DNA from: Acetobacteraceae bacterium | Lineage (GTDB): Bacteria > Pseudomonadota > Alphaproteobacteria > Acetobacterales > Acetobacteraceae | Length of the DNA: 7,233 bases | Direction of reading: 5' to 3' | NCBI GenBank assembly: GCA_003164305.1 | Contig: PLSZ01000301.1 | Location: forward strand, 1 to 7,233 | Notes under the pieces: model-generated | What the model was told of the DNA's origin: nothing | Databases searched by the model: none | Seen by the model: the letters and a program-made list of their open reading frames with translations, nothing else | Shown here: positions 1 to 4,793 of the stretch, piece by piece | How positions within the stretch are numbered: the stretch's first letter is position 1 | Layout: every line of letters starts with the position of its first letter | Translations under genes and position numbers: made by a program

Positions 1-850
1 TTCCAAGGGCTATCGCCCTTGGTGGAGGCCCAGGAAGCCTGTCCCGGGATTGACCCGGGGACAGAGCCTCCTGGTGGGGTCCGGGGTGAAACCCCGGCGC
101 TGCCTCACCCTCCGACGATCGCGCGAACCGCTCCGGGCCCGGCTTCGCCGCGATCTCGGCCACCAATTTGCGGGTCATCGCGTCGGCGAAGGTTTTGAAG
201 TCGCGGATTTCCAGCACGAAGCTGCCCGGTCCGCCGGTCACATTCTCCTGATAGTAGTTCTGCAGTCCGCCGGGTGGCTGCACGTGGGCGAAGGTCCAGG
301 ACACCGGGTGTTCGTTGATGATGGCAAGTCCGTTGATGGTGATGCCCGCCGCTACCGCGTCGTCGCGCGCGGCGTTGACCTCGCGTCCGGCGTTATTGGT
401 ACCGTCGCCGCACACATCGATGGTGCGGCGGGACGCGTTATAGCCGCTTTCGGCCAGCATCCCGACGGCGTGATCGATCCCGGCGCTGATCGCGGTGCGG
501 CCCCAGTAAGACCGCGGCGCGGCGGTCAGTTTATCGACAAACGCTTTCGCCGAGGCGGGATCGCGAATCACGGTCCAGTCGAGGACTGTTTTCACTTCGA
601 AACCGCTGGCGAATTCCACATACGCGACCGCGATCGAGCCCAGTGGGCCCGATTTGATCGCGGAAAGTACCTTGTCGCTGGTGAACGCGGCGGCGTAACC
701 GTCCTTTTCCAGCGCGAACTCGCTGTCGTCGATACTGCGGGAGACATCGGTGACCAGCACCAGCGCGAGGTCCACGTCATCGGCGGCTCTCGCCGGCGAG
801 TTTGGCGCGAGCAGGCAAAGGGCCAGCACGATCCAGCACAATCGTGCCAT
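1..850 (-). CDS. DUF1194 von Willebrand A-like exported protein, 3' end outside window
   Basis: The gene starts at ATG 850-848 with GGAGGC seven bases upstream (863-858). The first 22 residues form a signal peptide: a hydrophobic stretch, then an ARA cleavage site before ADDVDLALVL. The mature part is a vWA-like fold typical of DUF1194 proteins. It has a DxSxS MIDAS motif (D35, S37, S39 in TDVSRSID), YVEFAS near residue 77, RTAIS with T119 as the likely third metal ligand, and DVCGDGTNN around D149. Family-like sequence ends near FADAMTRKLVAEIAAK (about residues 221-236). The frame then continues through a low-complexity Gly/Pro/Arg tail encoded by the hairpin repeats and has no stop before position 1, so at least 283 residues are open. 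The protein probably acts in the periplasm as a metal-dependent binding module; its ligand is unknown. It lies 77 bp downstream of the S24 repressor on the same strand and may be co-transcribed with it. Confidence 0.9.
   Translation of the reverse strand, partial: MARLCWIVLALCLLAPNSPARAADDVDLALVLVTDVSRSIDDSEFALEKDGYAAAFTSDKVLSAIKSGPLGSIAVAYVEFASGFEVKTVLDWTVIRDPASAKAFVDKLTAAPRSYWGRTAISAGIDHAVGMLAESGYNASRRTIDVCGDGTNNAGREVNAARDDAVAAGITINGLAIINEHPVSWTFAHVQPPGGLQNYYQENVTGGPGSFVLEIRDFKTFADAMTRKLVAEIAAKPGPERFARSSEGEAAPGFHPGPHQEALSPGQSRDRLPGPPPRAIALG
3..97. repeat. Cluster of three GC-rich hairpins (REP-like intergenic repeat)
   Basis: Three consecutive palindromes are visible. The first is CCAAGGGC/GCCCTTGG with a TATC loop (3-22). 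The second is a long imperfect stem spanning about 30-74, whose core TGTCCCGGG/CCCGGGGACA is extended by an outer CCAGGA/TCCTGG pairing. The third is CCGGGG/CCCCGG with a TGAAA loop (81-97). Dense perfect palindromes of this kind are typical of dispersed intergenic repeats in GC-rich alphaproteobacteria. Here they lie inside the open frame of the minus-strand DUF1194 gene, whose family-like sequence ends just before them. The repeat-family assignment is inference, because no second copy is seen in the window. Confidence 0.7.
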
Positions 851-927
851 CGAACACGCCTCCGTCCATGATCAGACGTCGAGTGTTCGACGCGGCGCGG
901 ACCCTGTCCAGTTAAAAACGGTGACGG

Positions 928-1578
928 CTACTGGCTGGCCCAGATGATCCGGTGCATCCAGGTGATCTCCAGCAGATCGAAACTGTAATCGGGATGCACT
1001 GGATTGAGGCTTTTCAGCTCAATGCGCCTGGCCGATTGACGCGCCAGTTGCTTGGCCATGACTTCCCCGCCGGTAGTACGCACGACGACACGGTCGCCTC
1101 GCCGGATGGGCGACGCGGGGGACACAATCACCTGATCGCCGTCGCGGTACACCGGCTCCATCGAATCACCGCTGATTTCCAGGGCGTAGGCGTTGGGATC
1201 GGCGATCTCGGGCAGACTGACCTCGTCCCAGCTGCCGCCGACCGGATAGCCGCCGTCGTCGAAATAGCCGGAGCCTCCCGCCTGGGCGAAGCCGATCAGG
1301 GGAATGCGCCGATGCACCATCCGTTGCACCGCGCCGGGCGACAGAGCGCGCGTGCCGGTGACCAGCGCCGTGAAGGACTCCAGGCTCGCCCCGGTGGCGT
1401 TGAGGACCTTGGAGACGCTTTCGGTGCCTGGCCAACGCTCATGCCCATCGGCGGTGCGGCGTTTGGAGCGATTGAACGTGGTCGGGTCGAGCCCGGCGCG
1501 CCTGGCCAAACCCGAGGCGGACAAGCCATGTTCCACCGCCAGCGCGTCGATCGCGCGCCAGATGTCTTCATGTCTCAT
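928..1578 (-). CDS. S24/LexA-type transcriptional repressor with N-terminal HTH
   Basis: A 216-residue protein of XRE-HTH plus S24 peptidase architecture. Residues 5-70 form a helix-turn-helix region (GLSASGLARRAGLDPTTFNR, then a second helical part around SVSKVLNATGASLESF). Residues 92-215 form the S24 domain. The catalytic serine is S139 in SGDSMEP, the general-base lysine is K176 in EVMAKQL, and an Ala-Gly pair (A100-G101) in FAQAGGSG sits where self-cleavage is expected. Such regulators bind operators as dimers and are inactivated by RecA-stimulated autocleavage or an equivalent signal. The HTH is XRE-like rather than the winged helix of LexA, so this is a CI-like or HrtR-type regulator, not the housekeeping SOS repressor. 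The Shine-Dalgarno is weak (GGGAT about 9 bases upstream). Its operators may lie in 1579-1937, though this is inferred from position. Confidence 0.93.
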   Translation of the reverse strand: MRHEDIWRAIDALAVEHGLSASGLARRAGLDPTTFNRSKRRTADGHERWPGTESVSKVLNATGASLESFTALVTGTRALSPGAVQRMVHRRIPLIGFAQAGGSGYFDDGGYPVGGSWDEVSLPEIADPNAYALEISGDSMEPVYRDGDQVIVSPASPIRRGDRVVVRTTGGEVMAKQLARQSARRIELKSLNPVHPDYSFDLLEITWMHRIIWASQ

Positions 1579-1600
1579 GCGAGGTCATCCCGGTCGTTAC

Positions 1601-1627
1601 GTTTCGGCCCAGTGTGTTTCGGCCCAG
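1601..1627. repeat. 12-bp direct repeat upstream of S24 regulator
   Basis: GTTTCGGCCCAG occurs at 1601-1612 and again at 1616-1627, a 15-bp period. It begins 22 bp upstream of the regulator start codon, within its presumed 5' leader. It could be an operator or a replication-slippage duplication; the sequence does not decide. Confidence 0.55.
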
Positions 1628-1803
1628 GGCCTCGCGGCCAGTGGTGTTCTGGTGATTCGTGTCCCGGTGTTTGTCGTTCCGCTCTCTGGCGGACCCGCGG
1701 TTGGCGGTCATGTGTCTGGTCGTCCTTGGTATTCGGCCGGCCCGGATCAGCCGGGTGATTTTCGATGATGTCAGGAAAGACCACCCTTGCGAGTCGGTAT
1801 GAT

Positions 1804-1842
1804 CCTTGCGTCAAGGCGCATTGTCCTAATTTTCGCGGCGAA
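1804..1842. promoter_or_regulatory. Two short inverted repeats, candidate operators
   Basis: CCTTG-CGT-CAAGG (1804-1816) and TTCGC-G-GCGAA (1832-1842) are perfect dyads 15 bp apart in the AT-rich shared upstream region. Their size and spacing suit a dimeric HTH repressor such as the adjacent S24 regulator. That link is inference; the two dyads do not share a consensus. Confidence 0.35.
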
Positions 1843-1870
1843 TTGAAACAGAAAAATGATCTTTTCTTAC

Positions 1871-1899
1871 TTGCCTGTGTATGCAACCTATGGTTTAGT
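1871..1899 (+). promoter_or_regulatory. Weak sigma70-like promoter candidate
   Basis: TTGCCT (1871-1876), a 17-bp spacer and TTTAGT (1894-1899) each match 4 of 6 consensus bases. They sit about 40 bp ahead of the ATG at 1938 in AT-rich DNA. This is the best match I see for the plus-strand gene, but it is only suggestive. Confidence 0.25.
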
Positions 1900-1937
1900 G
1901 AATTCAGTCTTTACCCACCTTTCATTGTGAGTTCGCC

Positions 1938-2369
1938 ATGCCCGGAGTGATCGGATCCCAGACTGTCGCCCAATCCCCGGGCTCCCAATCCCCGGGTCGT
2001 CGCGCGACCAGGGCCGGTGTGCGTGAGTGGGAGAGCGCGGTGGGACAGGTACAGCCGTTCCGATCGGCCGAGGAAGCCTGGCTGTGGACGATGGCGGCTT
2101 TGCGCGCCCGGAGGGATGGCGCTCGTTACACGGCCAATCGCGGCCTGGTCAGCCGGCCATGCGAGCCGGACGATGTGGTGCGGTGTCTGGACGCGCTGTA
2201 CCGGCGGCGCCGGATTGACCTGGTGCATGCCCGGATTCTGCGGAACTGGGGGGAGCGTCAGGCCGCTCCCAACCCTGCCTACGCGACCGAACGCTGCGAC
2301 TTCCGGTTGTGGGAAGAAGCGCTGGAGCGGTTGGAATGGCCGCTTCGGGTAAAAGGGATCGTGGCCTGA
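1938..2369 (+). CDS. Conserved hypothetical protein, FRSAEEAW/CEPDDVV type
   Basis: A 143-residue, Arg/Trp-rich soluble protein. I recall similar proteins in alphaproteobacteria, especially Acetobacteraceae, usually annotated as hypothetical; no function is known to me. The recognisable core runs from about residue 38 to the end: FRSAEEAWLWTMAAL, RPCEPDDVVRCLDALYRRRRID, HARILRNWGERQAAPNP and WEEALERLEWPLRVKGIVA. The first 30 residues are low in complexity and include a QSPGSQSPGR duplication produced by a DNA direct repeat. A GTG at 2019 (VREWESAV) is therefore a possible alternative start. Neither start has a strong Shine-Dalgarno; ATG 1938 has only GTGAG upstream. There is no membrane helix or signal peptide. 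It is transcribed divergently from the S24 regulator and could be controlled by it. Confidence 0.8.
   Translation: MPGVIGSQTVAQSPGSQSPGRRATRAGVREWESAVGQVQPFRSAEEAWLWTMAALRARRDGARYTANRGLVSRPCEPDDVVRCLDALYRRRRIDLVHARILRNWGERQAAPNPAYATERCDFRLWEEALERLEWPLRVKGIVA
1969..1996 (+). repeat. 13-bp direct repeat inside the 5' end of the 143-aa gene
   Basis: CCCAATCCCCGGG is present at 1969-1981 and 1984-1996 with a 15-bp period, so the frame is kept and QSPG is encoded twice. It lies in the non-conserved N-terminus, which suggests slippage or a start annotated too far upstream. Confidence 0.6.
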
Positions 2370-2696
2370 CCGGTGCGATTGACCGAATGATCTCGCGTCT
2401 GGCGGGTCGGTGACAGGCGCGAAGCCGTTGCCATTCTTTGGTTCGACGCTGTTTAAGTGGCCACAAGGCACCTGTTGGCTTCGTTTCTCAGCTTTGGCCT
2501 CTGCGCCGCGGCGGGGCTGGCGCACCCAAGTACCACACCGTTCCAATGTACAATACCGCCCAGGCTTGGCCGCCGCCGTTTCAGGGCCGCGGCTGGTTTG
2601 GCGCGACTGCTTGATCAGGATGCGCGCTGGGGAAGCTGTGGGCCTTAGCCAGGACCAACATCCGCCATTGCGCATCATAAATAGGAAAAATAGTTA
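2370..2696. other. Intergenic stretch of about 330 bp without a convincing gene
   Basis: Open frames exist on both strands: 2410-2700 plus, 96 codons, and the long minus frame 1911-2678. Their translations show no family I recognise, no Shine-Dalgarno and erratic composition. No terminator with a U-tract follows the 143-aa gene. The last 40 bases (about 2670-2710) become AT-rich and lead into the promoter at 2697. The stretch may be a decayed gene or mobile-element remnant, but nothing visible proves it. Confidence 0.45.
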
Positions 2697-2724
2697 TTGA
2701 CAGGAATTATTGTTTAGGCATAAA
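2697..2724 (+). promoter_or_regulatory. Strong sigma70-type promoter
   Basis: A perfect TTGACA -35 box (2697-2702) is followed after 16 bp by CATAAA (2719-2724, 4 of 6 matches) in an AT-rich tract. The predicted transcript begins around 2731, directly ahead of two stem-loops. It is the best promoter in the window. Confidence 0.65.
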
Positions 2725-2730
2725 AGGCCT

Positions 2731-2817
2731 TATCAACGGGCGAGGTGCGCCCGTTGCGTGAAAACTCCCCCAACCCCCGAGGGCCGCGACCAGTAATGGT
2801 TCGCGGCCTTTTCTTTT
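2731..2817 (+). ncRNA. Short structured transcript: small RNA or attenuated leader
   Basis: Between the promoter at 2697-2724 and the next gene lies an 87-base segment with two stem-loops. The first is AACGGGCG/CGCCCGTT with loop AGGTG (2735-2742 and 2748-2755). The second is the terminator hairpin at 2782-2808 plus a U-tract. The arrangement of promoter, hairpin, pyrimidine-rich C-tract (CTCCCCCAACCCCCG) and terminator is complete for an independent small RNA. The same layout could be a terminator-attenuated leader for the 78-aa gene, whose Shine-Dalgarno begins three bases after the U-tract. I know of no named RNA family that matches. Confidence 0.45.
2782..2817 (+). terminator. Rho-independent terminator
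   Basis: GGCCGCGA pairs with TCGCGGCC, extended by CCA/TGG with one bulged T and a GTAA loop. It is followed at once by TTTTCTTTT (2809-2817). The 11-bp GC-rich stem plus U-tract is a textbook intrinsic terminator. Unusually, it lies immediately upstream of a gene on the same strand, not downstream of one. Confidence 0.8.
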
Positions 2818-2832
2818 GCAAGGAGCGTCATC

Positions 2833-3069
2833 ATGGCCTTCGCCATTCGCGACCTGTCCGTCCTCGCTTACGCCAACGGTTTCACGCTGTGGCACTACAA
2901 AGCCGGCGACGAAGCCCTGTCCGTCGTCTCCGGTGATGATTACTTCGCCGATGCCAGCGACATGATGGCCGCCGGCGACATGATCATGGTATCCGCGACG
3001 GAAGCCTGCCGGATCGTTTGCGTCGCCGCCGCGGATGCCGGCACCGTGAAGTCCGTGCCGCTCACGTGA
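2833..3069 (+). CDS. Small phage-associated hypothetical protein (78 aa)
   Basis: The start ATG 2833 has AAGGAG (2820-2825) seven bases upstream. The protein begins MAFAIRDLSVLAYANGFTLW, continues HYKAGDEALSVV, and has DDYFADASDMMAAGDMIMV in the middle, then a short beta-rich end with GTVKSVPLT. I recall close relatives of 75-90 residues in alphaproteobacterial prophages and phages, often near structural genes; the molecular role is unknown to me. The repeated alternation of hydrophobic and small residues suggests a compact beta domain. There is no signal peptide or membrane segment. No other phage structural gene is visible here, so this is an orphan or a prophage remnant. Expression probably depends on read-through of the terminator just upstream, or on an unseen promoter. 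Confidence 0.85.
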   Translation: MAFAIRDLSVLAYANGFTLWHYKAGDEALSVVSGDDYFADASDMMAAGDMIMVSATEACRIVCVAAADAGTVKSVPLT

Positions 3070-3207
3070 CGCGCGGGCGCATGCCAACGGGCACGAACTG
3101 GCGTCATCGTGGTGCCCGGGAGGCGGACGAAGTTGACGCCGAGGACCATCGGAAGTTGCTTCGCCGAAACGGGTCCACGGGCGACAACAAGGAATCATGT
3201 CCGTGAT

Positions 3208-3240
3208 AAAATGCCTATAAATCGATAGATAAGGTATTTT
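3208..3240. promoter_or_regulatory. AT-rich interrupted palindrome
   Basis: AAAATGCCT (3208-3216) and AGGTATTTT (3232-3240) are inverted copies with one mismatch. They flank a 15-bp AT-rich centre that itself contains ATCGAT. TTAACCTT, resembling a CtrA half-site, starts at 3239. The position suggests a regulatory element for the downstream PAS operon. A site-specific recombination site is also conceivable, though it does not fit dif well. Confidence 0.4.
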
Positions 3241-3309
3241 AACCTTGACGCGCCAGGCGAGGTTGAGGATTTTGCGCCGGATGGAAATGACCCCACCTCG
3301 CGGTTCCGG

Positions 3310-3326
3310 CCGGTGCCTGGCACCGG
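3310..3326. promoter_or_regulatory. Perfect 17-bp palindrome, candidate operator
   Basis: CCGGTGCC-T-GGCACCGG is a perfect dyad with a single central base. That is too tight for an RNA hairpin loop without opening base pairs, so a protein-binding DNA site is more likely. It lies about 125 bp upstream of the PAS start. Confidence 0.45.
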
Positions 3327-3374
3327 ATATGCGTAACAACCACCGTCAGACGGAGGCGTCGGACACCATCGCCC

Positions 3375-3393
3375 CCGTTCGTTTGGCGAACGG
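3375..3393 (+). promoter_or_regulatory. Stem-loop in the presumed PAS operon leader
   Basis: CCGTTCG (3375-3381) and CGAACGG (3387-3393) form a 7-bp stem with a TTTGG loop, about 50 bases before the Shine-Dalgarno of the PAS gene. There is no U-tract, so it is not an intrinsic terminator. Confidence 0.4.
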
Positions 3394-3450
3394 ACCGCCG
3401 GGAATGGAGGCGGGCGGCGTGGCCGCATGTCACGCGCACCGGAGCGGTTC

Positions 3451-4026
3451 ATGACGTCAGAGGCACGAACTCAATTTGACTCGCCTGATATGGCGGGGAG
3501 TTCGGAGTTGGTGGAGAATCCGATAGAACGTTTGCTGGAACTGGATGCGCGGGAGACCGAGCAGCATCGGCAACGAGCGGGCTTTCTGTCGCTGCTGGAC
3601 GCGGTGATCGAAGCGTTGCCAGACGCCCTCGTCGTTACCAACCTTGAAGGAAAAATCATCATCTTTAACGAGCGGGCCGAACTGATGTTTGGTTACCACC
3701 GATCTGAAATAATCGGCAAGACGGTGGAGATGCTGATCCCCGAGCGGGACCGTGTGAAACACGTCCATGCTCGCATGATGTACAGCCGTTTCGACGTCAA
3801 CAAACGCTCGGAAACAATGGGGATCGGCATGAATTTGCTCGGGCTGCACAGCGACGGCCACGAGTTTCGCACGGATATCACCCTGGCGCGGATGGTCGTG
3901 CCCGAAGGCATCTACATCATGGCGCTGGTCCGGTTTTCGCCGCGTGGCGGCATGCCGCCATTGGAAGAGGCCGACGAGGCCCCGGAAGCACTGTCGGGAA
4001 GCGACGATGTCAATGCTGGAGAGTGA
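3451..4026 (+). CDS. Stand-alone PAS-domain protein
   Basis: A 191-residue protein. ATG 3451 is preferred because GGAG (3441-3444) lies six bases upstream; ATG 3427 would add eight residues but has no suitably spaced site. Residues 19-55 are helical and charged, a likely dimerisation or signalling helix. Residues 48-163 form one PAS domain: ALPDALVVTNLEGKIIIFNE, MFGYHRSEIIGKTVEMLIPE, RVKHVHARMMYSR and DGHEFRTDITLARM. The tail is acidic and disordered (from about 165). The family resembles FixL-type PAS domains, but the heme-binding His position appears to be E121 (KRSETMGIG), so heme binding is not expected. There is no kinase, cyclase or DNA-binding domain, and no membrane segment. The gene overlaps the next by 20 bp, so it probably signals by protein contact with the membrane proteins encoded downstream. 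Confidence 0.92.
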   Translation: MTSEARTQFDSPDMAGSSELVENPIERLLELDARETEQHRQRAGFLSLLDAVIEALPDALVVTNLEGKIIIFNERAELMFGYHRSEIIGKTVEMLIPERDRVKHVHARMMYSRFDVNKRSETMGIGMNLLGLHSDGHEFRTDITLARMVVPEGIYIMALVRFSPRGGMPPLEEADEAPEALSGSDDVNAGE

Positions 4027-4312
4027 CGAACACTCGAGTTGGCTGGAATCCCGCCGCCTGATCATTTCACAGCTATCGACAATGGAATCCGCCATTCGCG
4101 ATTTATCCGGAAAGATCGACAAGTTCAATGATTCGGCGCGGGAAAAAGCCATTGAGGTCGCCAAGGAAGCCCAGTCCGGAATCGCGGATCTGAATCTGCG
4201 GGTGGCCATGCTCGAATTGCGCGCGAAATTATGGGGCGGAATCATCGGCCTCCTGGGCGGCGGTGTGGCGACCGTCATCGTGCAACTCATCACGCGGAAC
4301 TTCGAGCGATGA
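4007..4312 (+). CDS. Coiled-coil protein with C-terminal membrane anchor
   Basis: A 101-residue protein starting at ATG 4007 with GGAAG five bases upstream, inside the 3' end of the PAS gene; ATG 4013 is an alternative. Residues 13-73 form a charged amphipathic helix with coiled-coil character (ESRRLIISQLSTMESAIRDL onwards). Residues 76-96 form a Gly-rich membrane helix (WGGIIGLLGGGVATVIVQLI), followed by RNFER. The layout resembles XhlA-like and other small tail-anchored coiled-coil proteins, but no family is certain. The anchor would place the coiled coil in the cytoplasm, where it could recruit the PAS protein; that is inference. The stop overlaps the next ATG as ATGA at 4309. Confidence 0.85.
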   Translation: MSMLESDEHSSWLESRRLIISQLSTMESAIRDLSGKIDKFNDSAREKAIEVAKEAQSGIADLNLRVAMLELRAKLWGGIIGLLGGGVATVIVQLITRNFER

Positions 4313-4416
4313 AAACATTGAAAGAACGCCGCGCGTTGGCGGACATACGGGGAGCGCGACAGGGCGAAACGAACGATCTCCGGTCGACTGCCCGCGCATG
4401 CGAACCTCGCCCATGA
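4309..4416 (+). CDS. 35-aa linking ORF, possibly translated by coupling
   Basis: The frame begins in the ATGA that ends the coiled-coil gene (ATG 4309-4311) and ends in the ATGA that starts the ethylene-receptor-like gene (TGA 4414-4416). The product would be very basic (MKTLKERRALADIRGARQGE, then a short Arg/Ala/Pro tail) with no recognisable domain. No separate Shine-Dalgarno is present. Exact ATGA overlaps at both ends favour real coupled translation, either for a peptide or simply to carry ribosomes to the next start. The protein sequence alone would not support a gene. Confidence 0.4.
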   Translation: MKTLKERRALADIRGARQGETNDLRSTARACEPRP

Positions 4417-4781
4417 CCGACTGGTTCAAGGTCGATGGGCTTATTCCACATGGCTTTTGCTTATCATGGGATCCCGCGCTGATGGCGGCGGTCGTGGTCG
4501 GCAACGCGATCATATCGCTCTCATATTTTTTGCTCACAGTCATTCTCGTGGTTGCCGCGACCGCGCCGCGGCCGGCGGTGCCGCGCTGGGTCTACTGGTC
4601 GTTCGCCGGGTTCATTTTTTGCTGCGGCCTGTCGCACGTGCTCGACGACATAACGCTTTGGTATCCGGTTTATCGCATGCAGGCCGCCGTGCTCTGCGTC
4701 ACCGCTTTGGTTTCAATGTTCGCGGCGGTGTTGCCGATTTCGGTGTGGGCCACGCATGAAGCGGAGCGGTGGCGGCGATGA
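4413..4781 (+). CDS. Stand-alone ethylene-receptor-like membrane sensor domain
   Basis: A 122-residue protein with three membrane helices: about 22-48, 59-80 and 91-112. It aligns by eye with the N-terminal sensor domain of plant ETR1 and bacterial kinases carrying that domain. PHGFCLSW precedes helix 1, NAIISLSYF matches the DFFIALAYF segment, and FIFCCGLSH matches the copper-binding CxxxH motif (C71, H75). The aspartate matching ETR1 D25 is N31 and the Pro matching P36 is T42, while the Tyr (Y38) is kept. Full-length relatives continue into GAF or histidine-kinase domains; this one ends at AERWRR. ATG 4413 was chosen for its ATGA overlap with the preceding frame; ATG 4398 is possible, and neither has a Shine-Dalgarno. 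Copper or ethylene binding is uncertain given the substitutions. Confidence 0.85.
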   Translation: MTDWFKVDGLIPHGFCLSWDPALMAAVVVGNAIISLSYFLLTVILVVAATAPRPAVPRWVYWSFAGFIFCCGLSHVLDDITLWYPVYRMQAAVLCVTALVSMFAAVLPISVWATHEAERWRR

Positions 4782-4793
4782 AGCATGCCCCTC

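Larger units (their letters stand above)
1579..1937. other. Divergent intergenic region with operator-like repeats
   Basis: This stretch of 359 bases separates the minus-strand S24 regulator from the plus-strand 143-aa gene. The half next to the regulator is GC-rich and holds a short direct repeat. The half next to the plus-strand gene (about 1795-1935) is clearly AT-richer, as expected for promoters, and holds two short palindromes. I find no convincing gene. A minus-strand open frame of 103 codons crosses the whole region, but its protein looks random. Confidence 0.6.
3070..3450. other. Intergenic region upstream of the PAS operon
   Basis: No convincing gene occurs in these 381 bases; short frames such as 3018-3206 and 3245-3454 look random. 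The region goes from GC-rich to a distinct AT-rich pocket at about 3200-3245, then back to GC-rich. It carries three inverted repeats, described separately. A weak 7-bp dyad, CGGGCAC/GTGCCCG (3088-3094 and 3112-3118), without a U-tract, follows the 78-aa gene. No promoter stands out. TATAAA at 3216-3221 has no good -35 box, and TTGACG at 3245-3250 has no good -10 box. Confidence 0.55.

Noticed and set aside
50..871. Plus-strand 273-codon open frame over the DUF1194 gene
   Set aside because: The minus strand encodes a clear signal peptide and vWA MIDAS motifs; the plus frame is a GC-rich shadow with no family features.
928..1578. Identification as the housekeeping LexA
   Set aside because: The S24 half fits, but the N-terminus looks like an XRE-type HTH and not the LexA winged helix.
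1575..1886. Minus-strand 103-codon frame whose stop overlaps the S24 start as ATGA
   Set aside because: The overlap is suggestive, but the protein is random-looking, crosses promoter-like AT-rich DNA and direct repeats, and has no Shine-Dalgarno.
1911..2678. Minus-strand 255-codon frame
   Set aside because: It lies antisense to the 143-aa gene, whose sequence I recognise as conserved; the minus translation is Pro/Arg/Gly-rich and featureless.
2410..2700. Plus-strand 96-codon frame
   Set aside because: No ribosome binding site, no recognisable motif, and it runs into the promoter at 2697.
3208..3240. Possible dif/XerCD recombination site
   Set aside because: The palindrome lacks the 11-6-11 arm layout and the recognisable XerD half-site; kept only as an inverted repeat.
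3451..4026. Heme-binding FixL-like oxygen sensor
   Set aside because: The position matching the FixL heme histidine appears to be Glu (E121), and there is no kinase domain.
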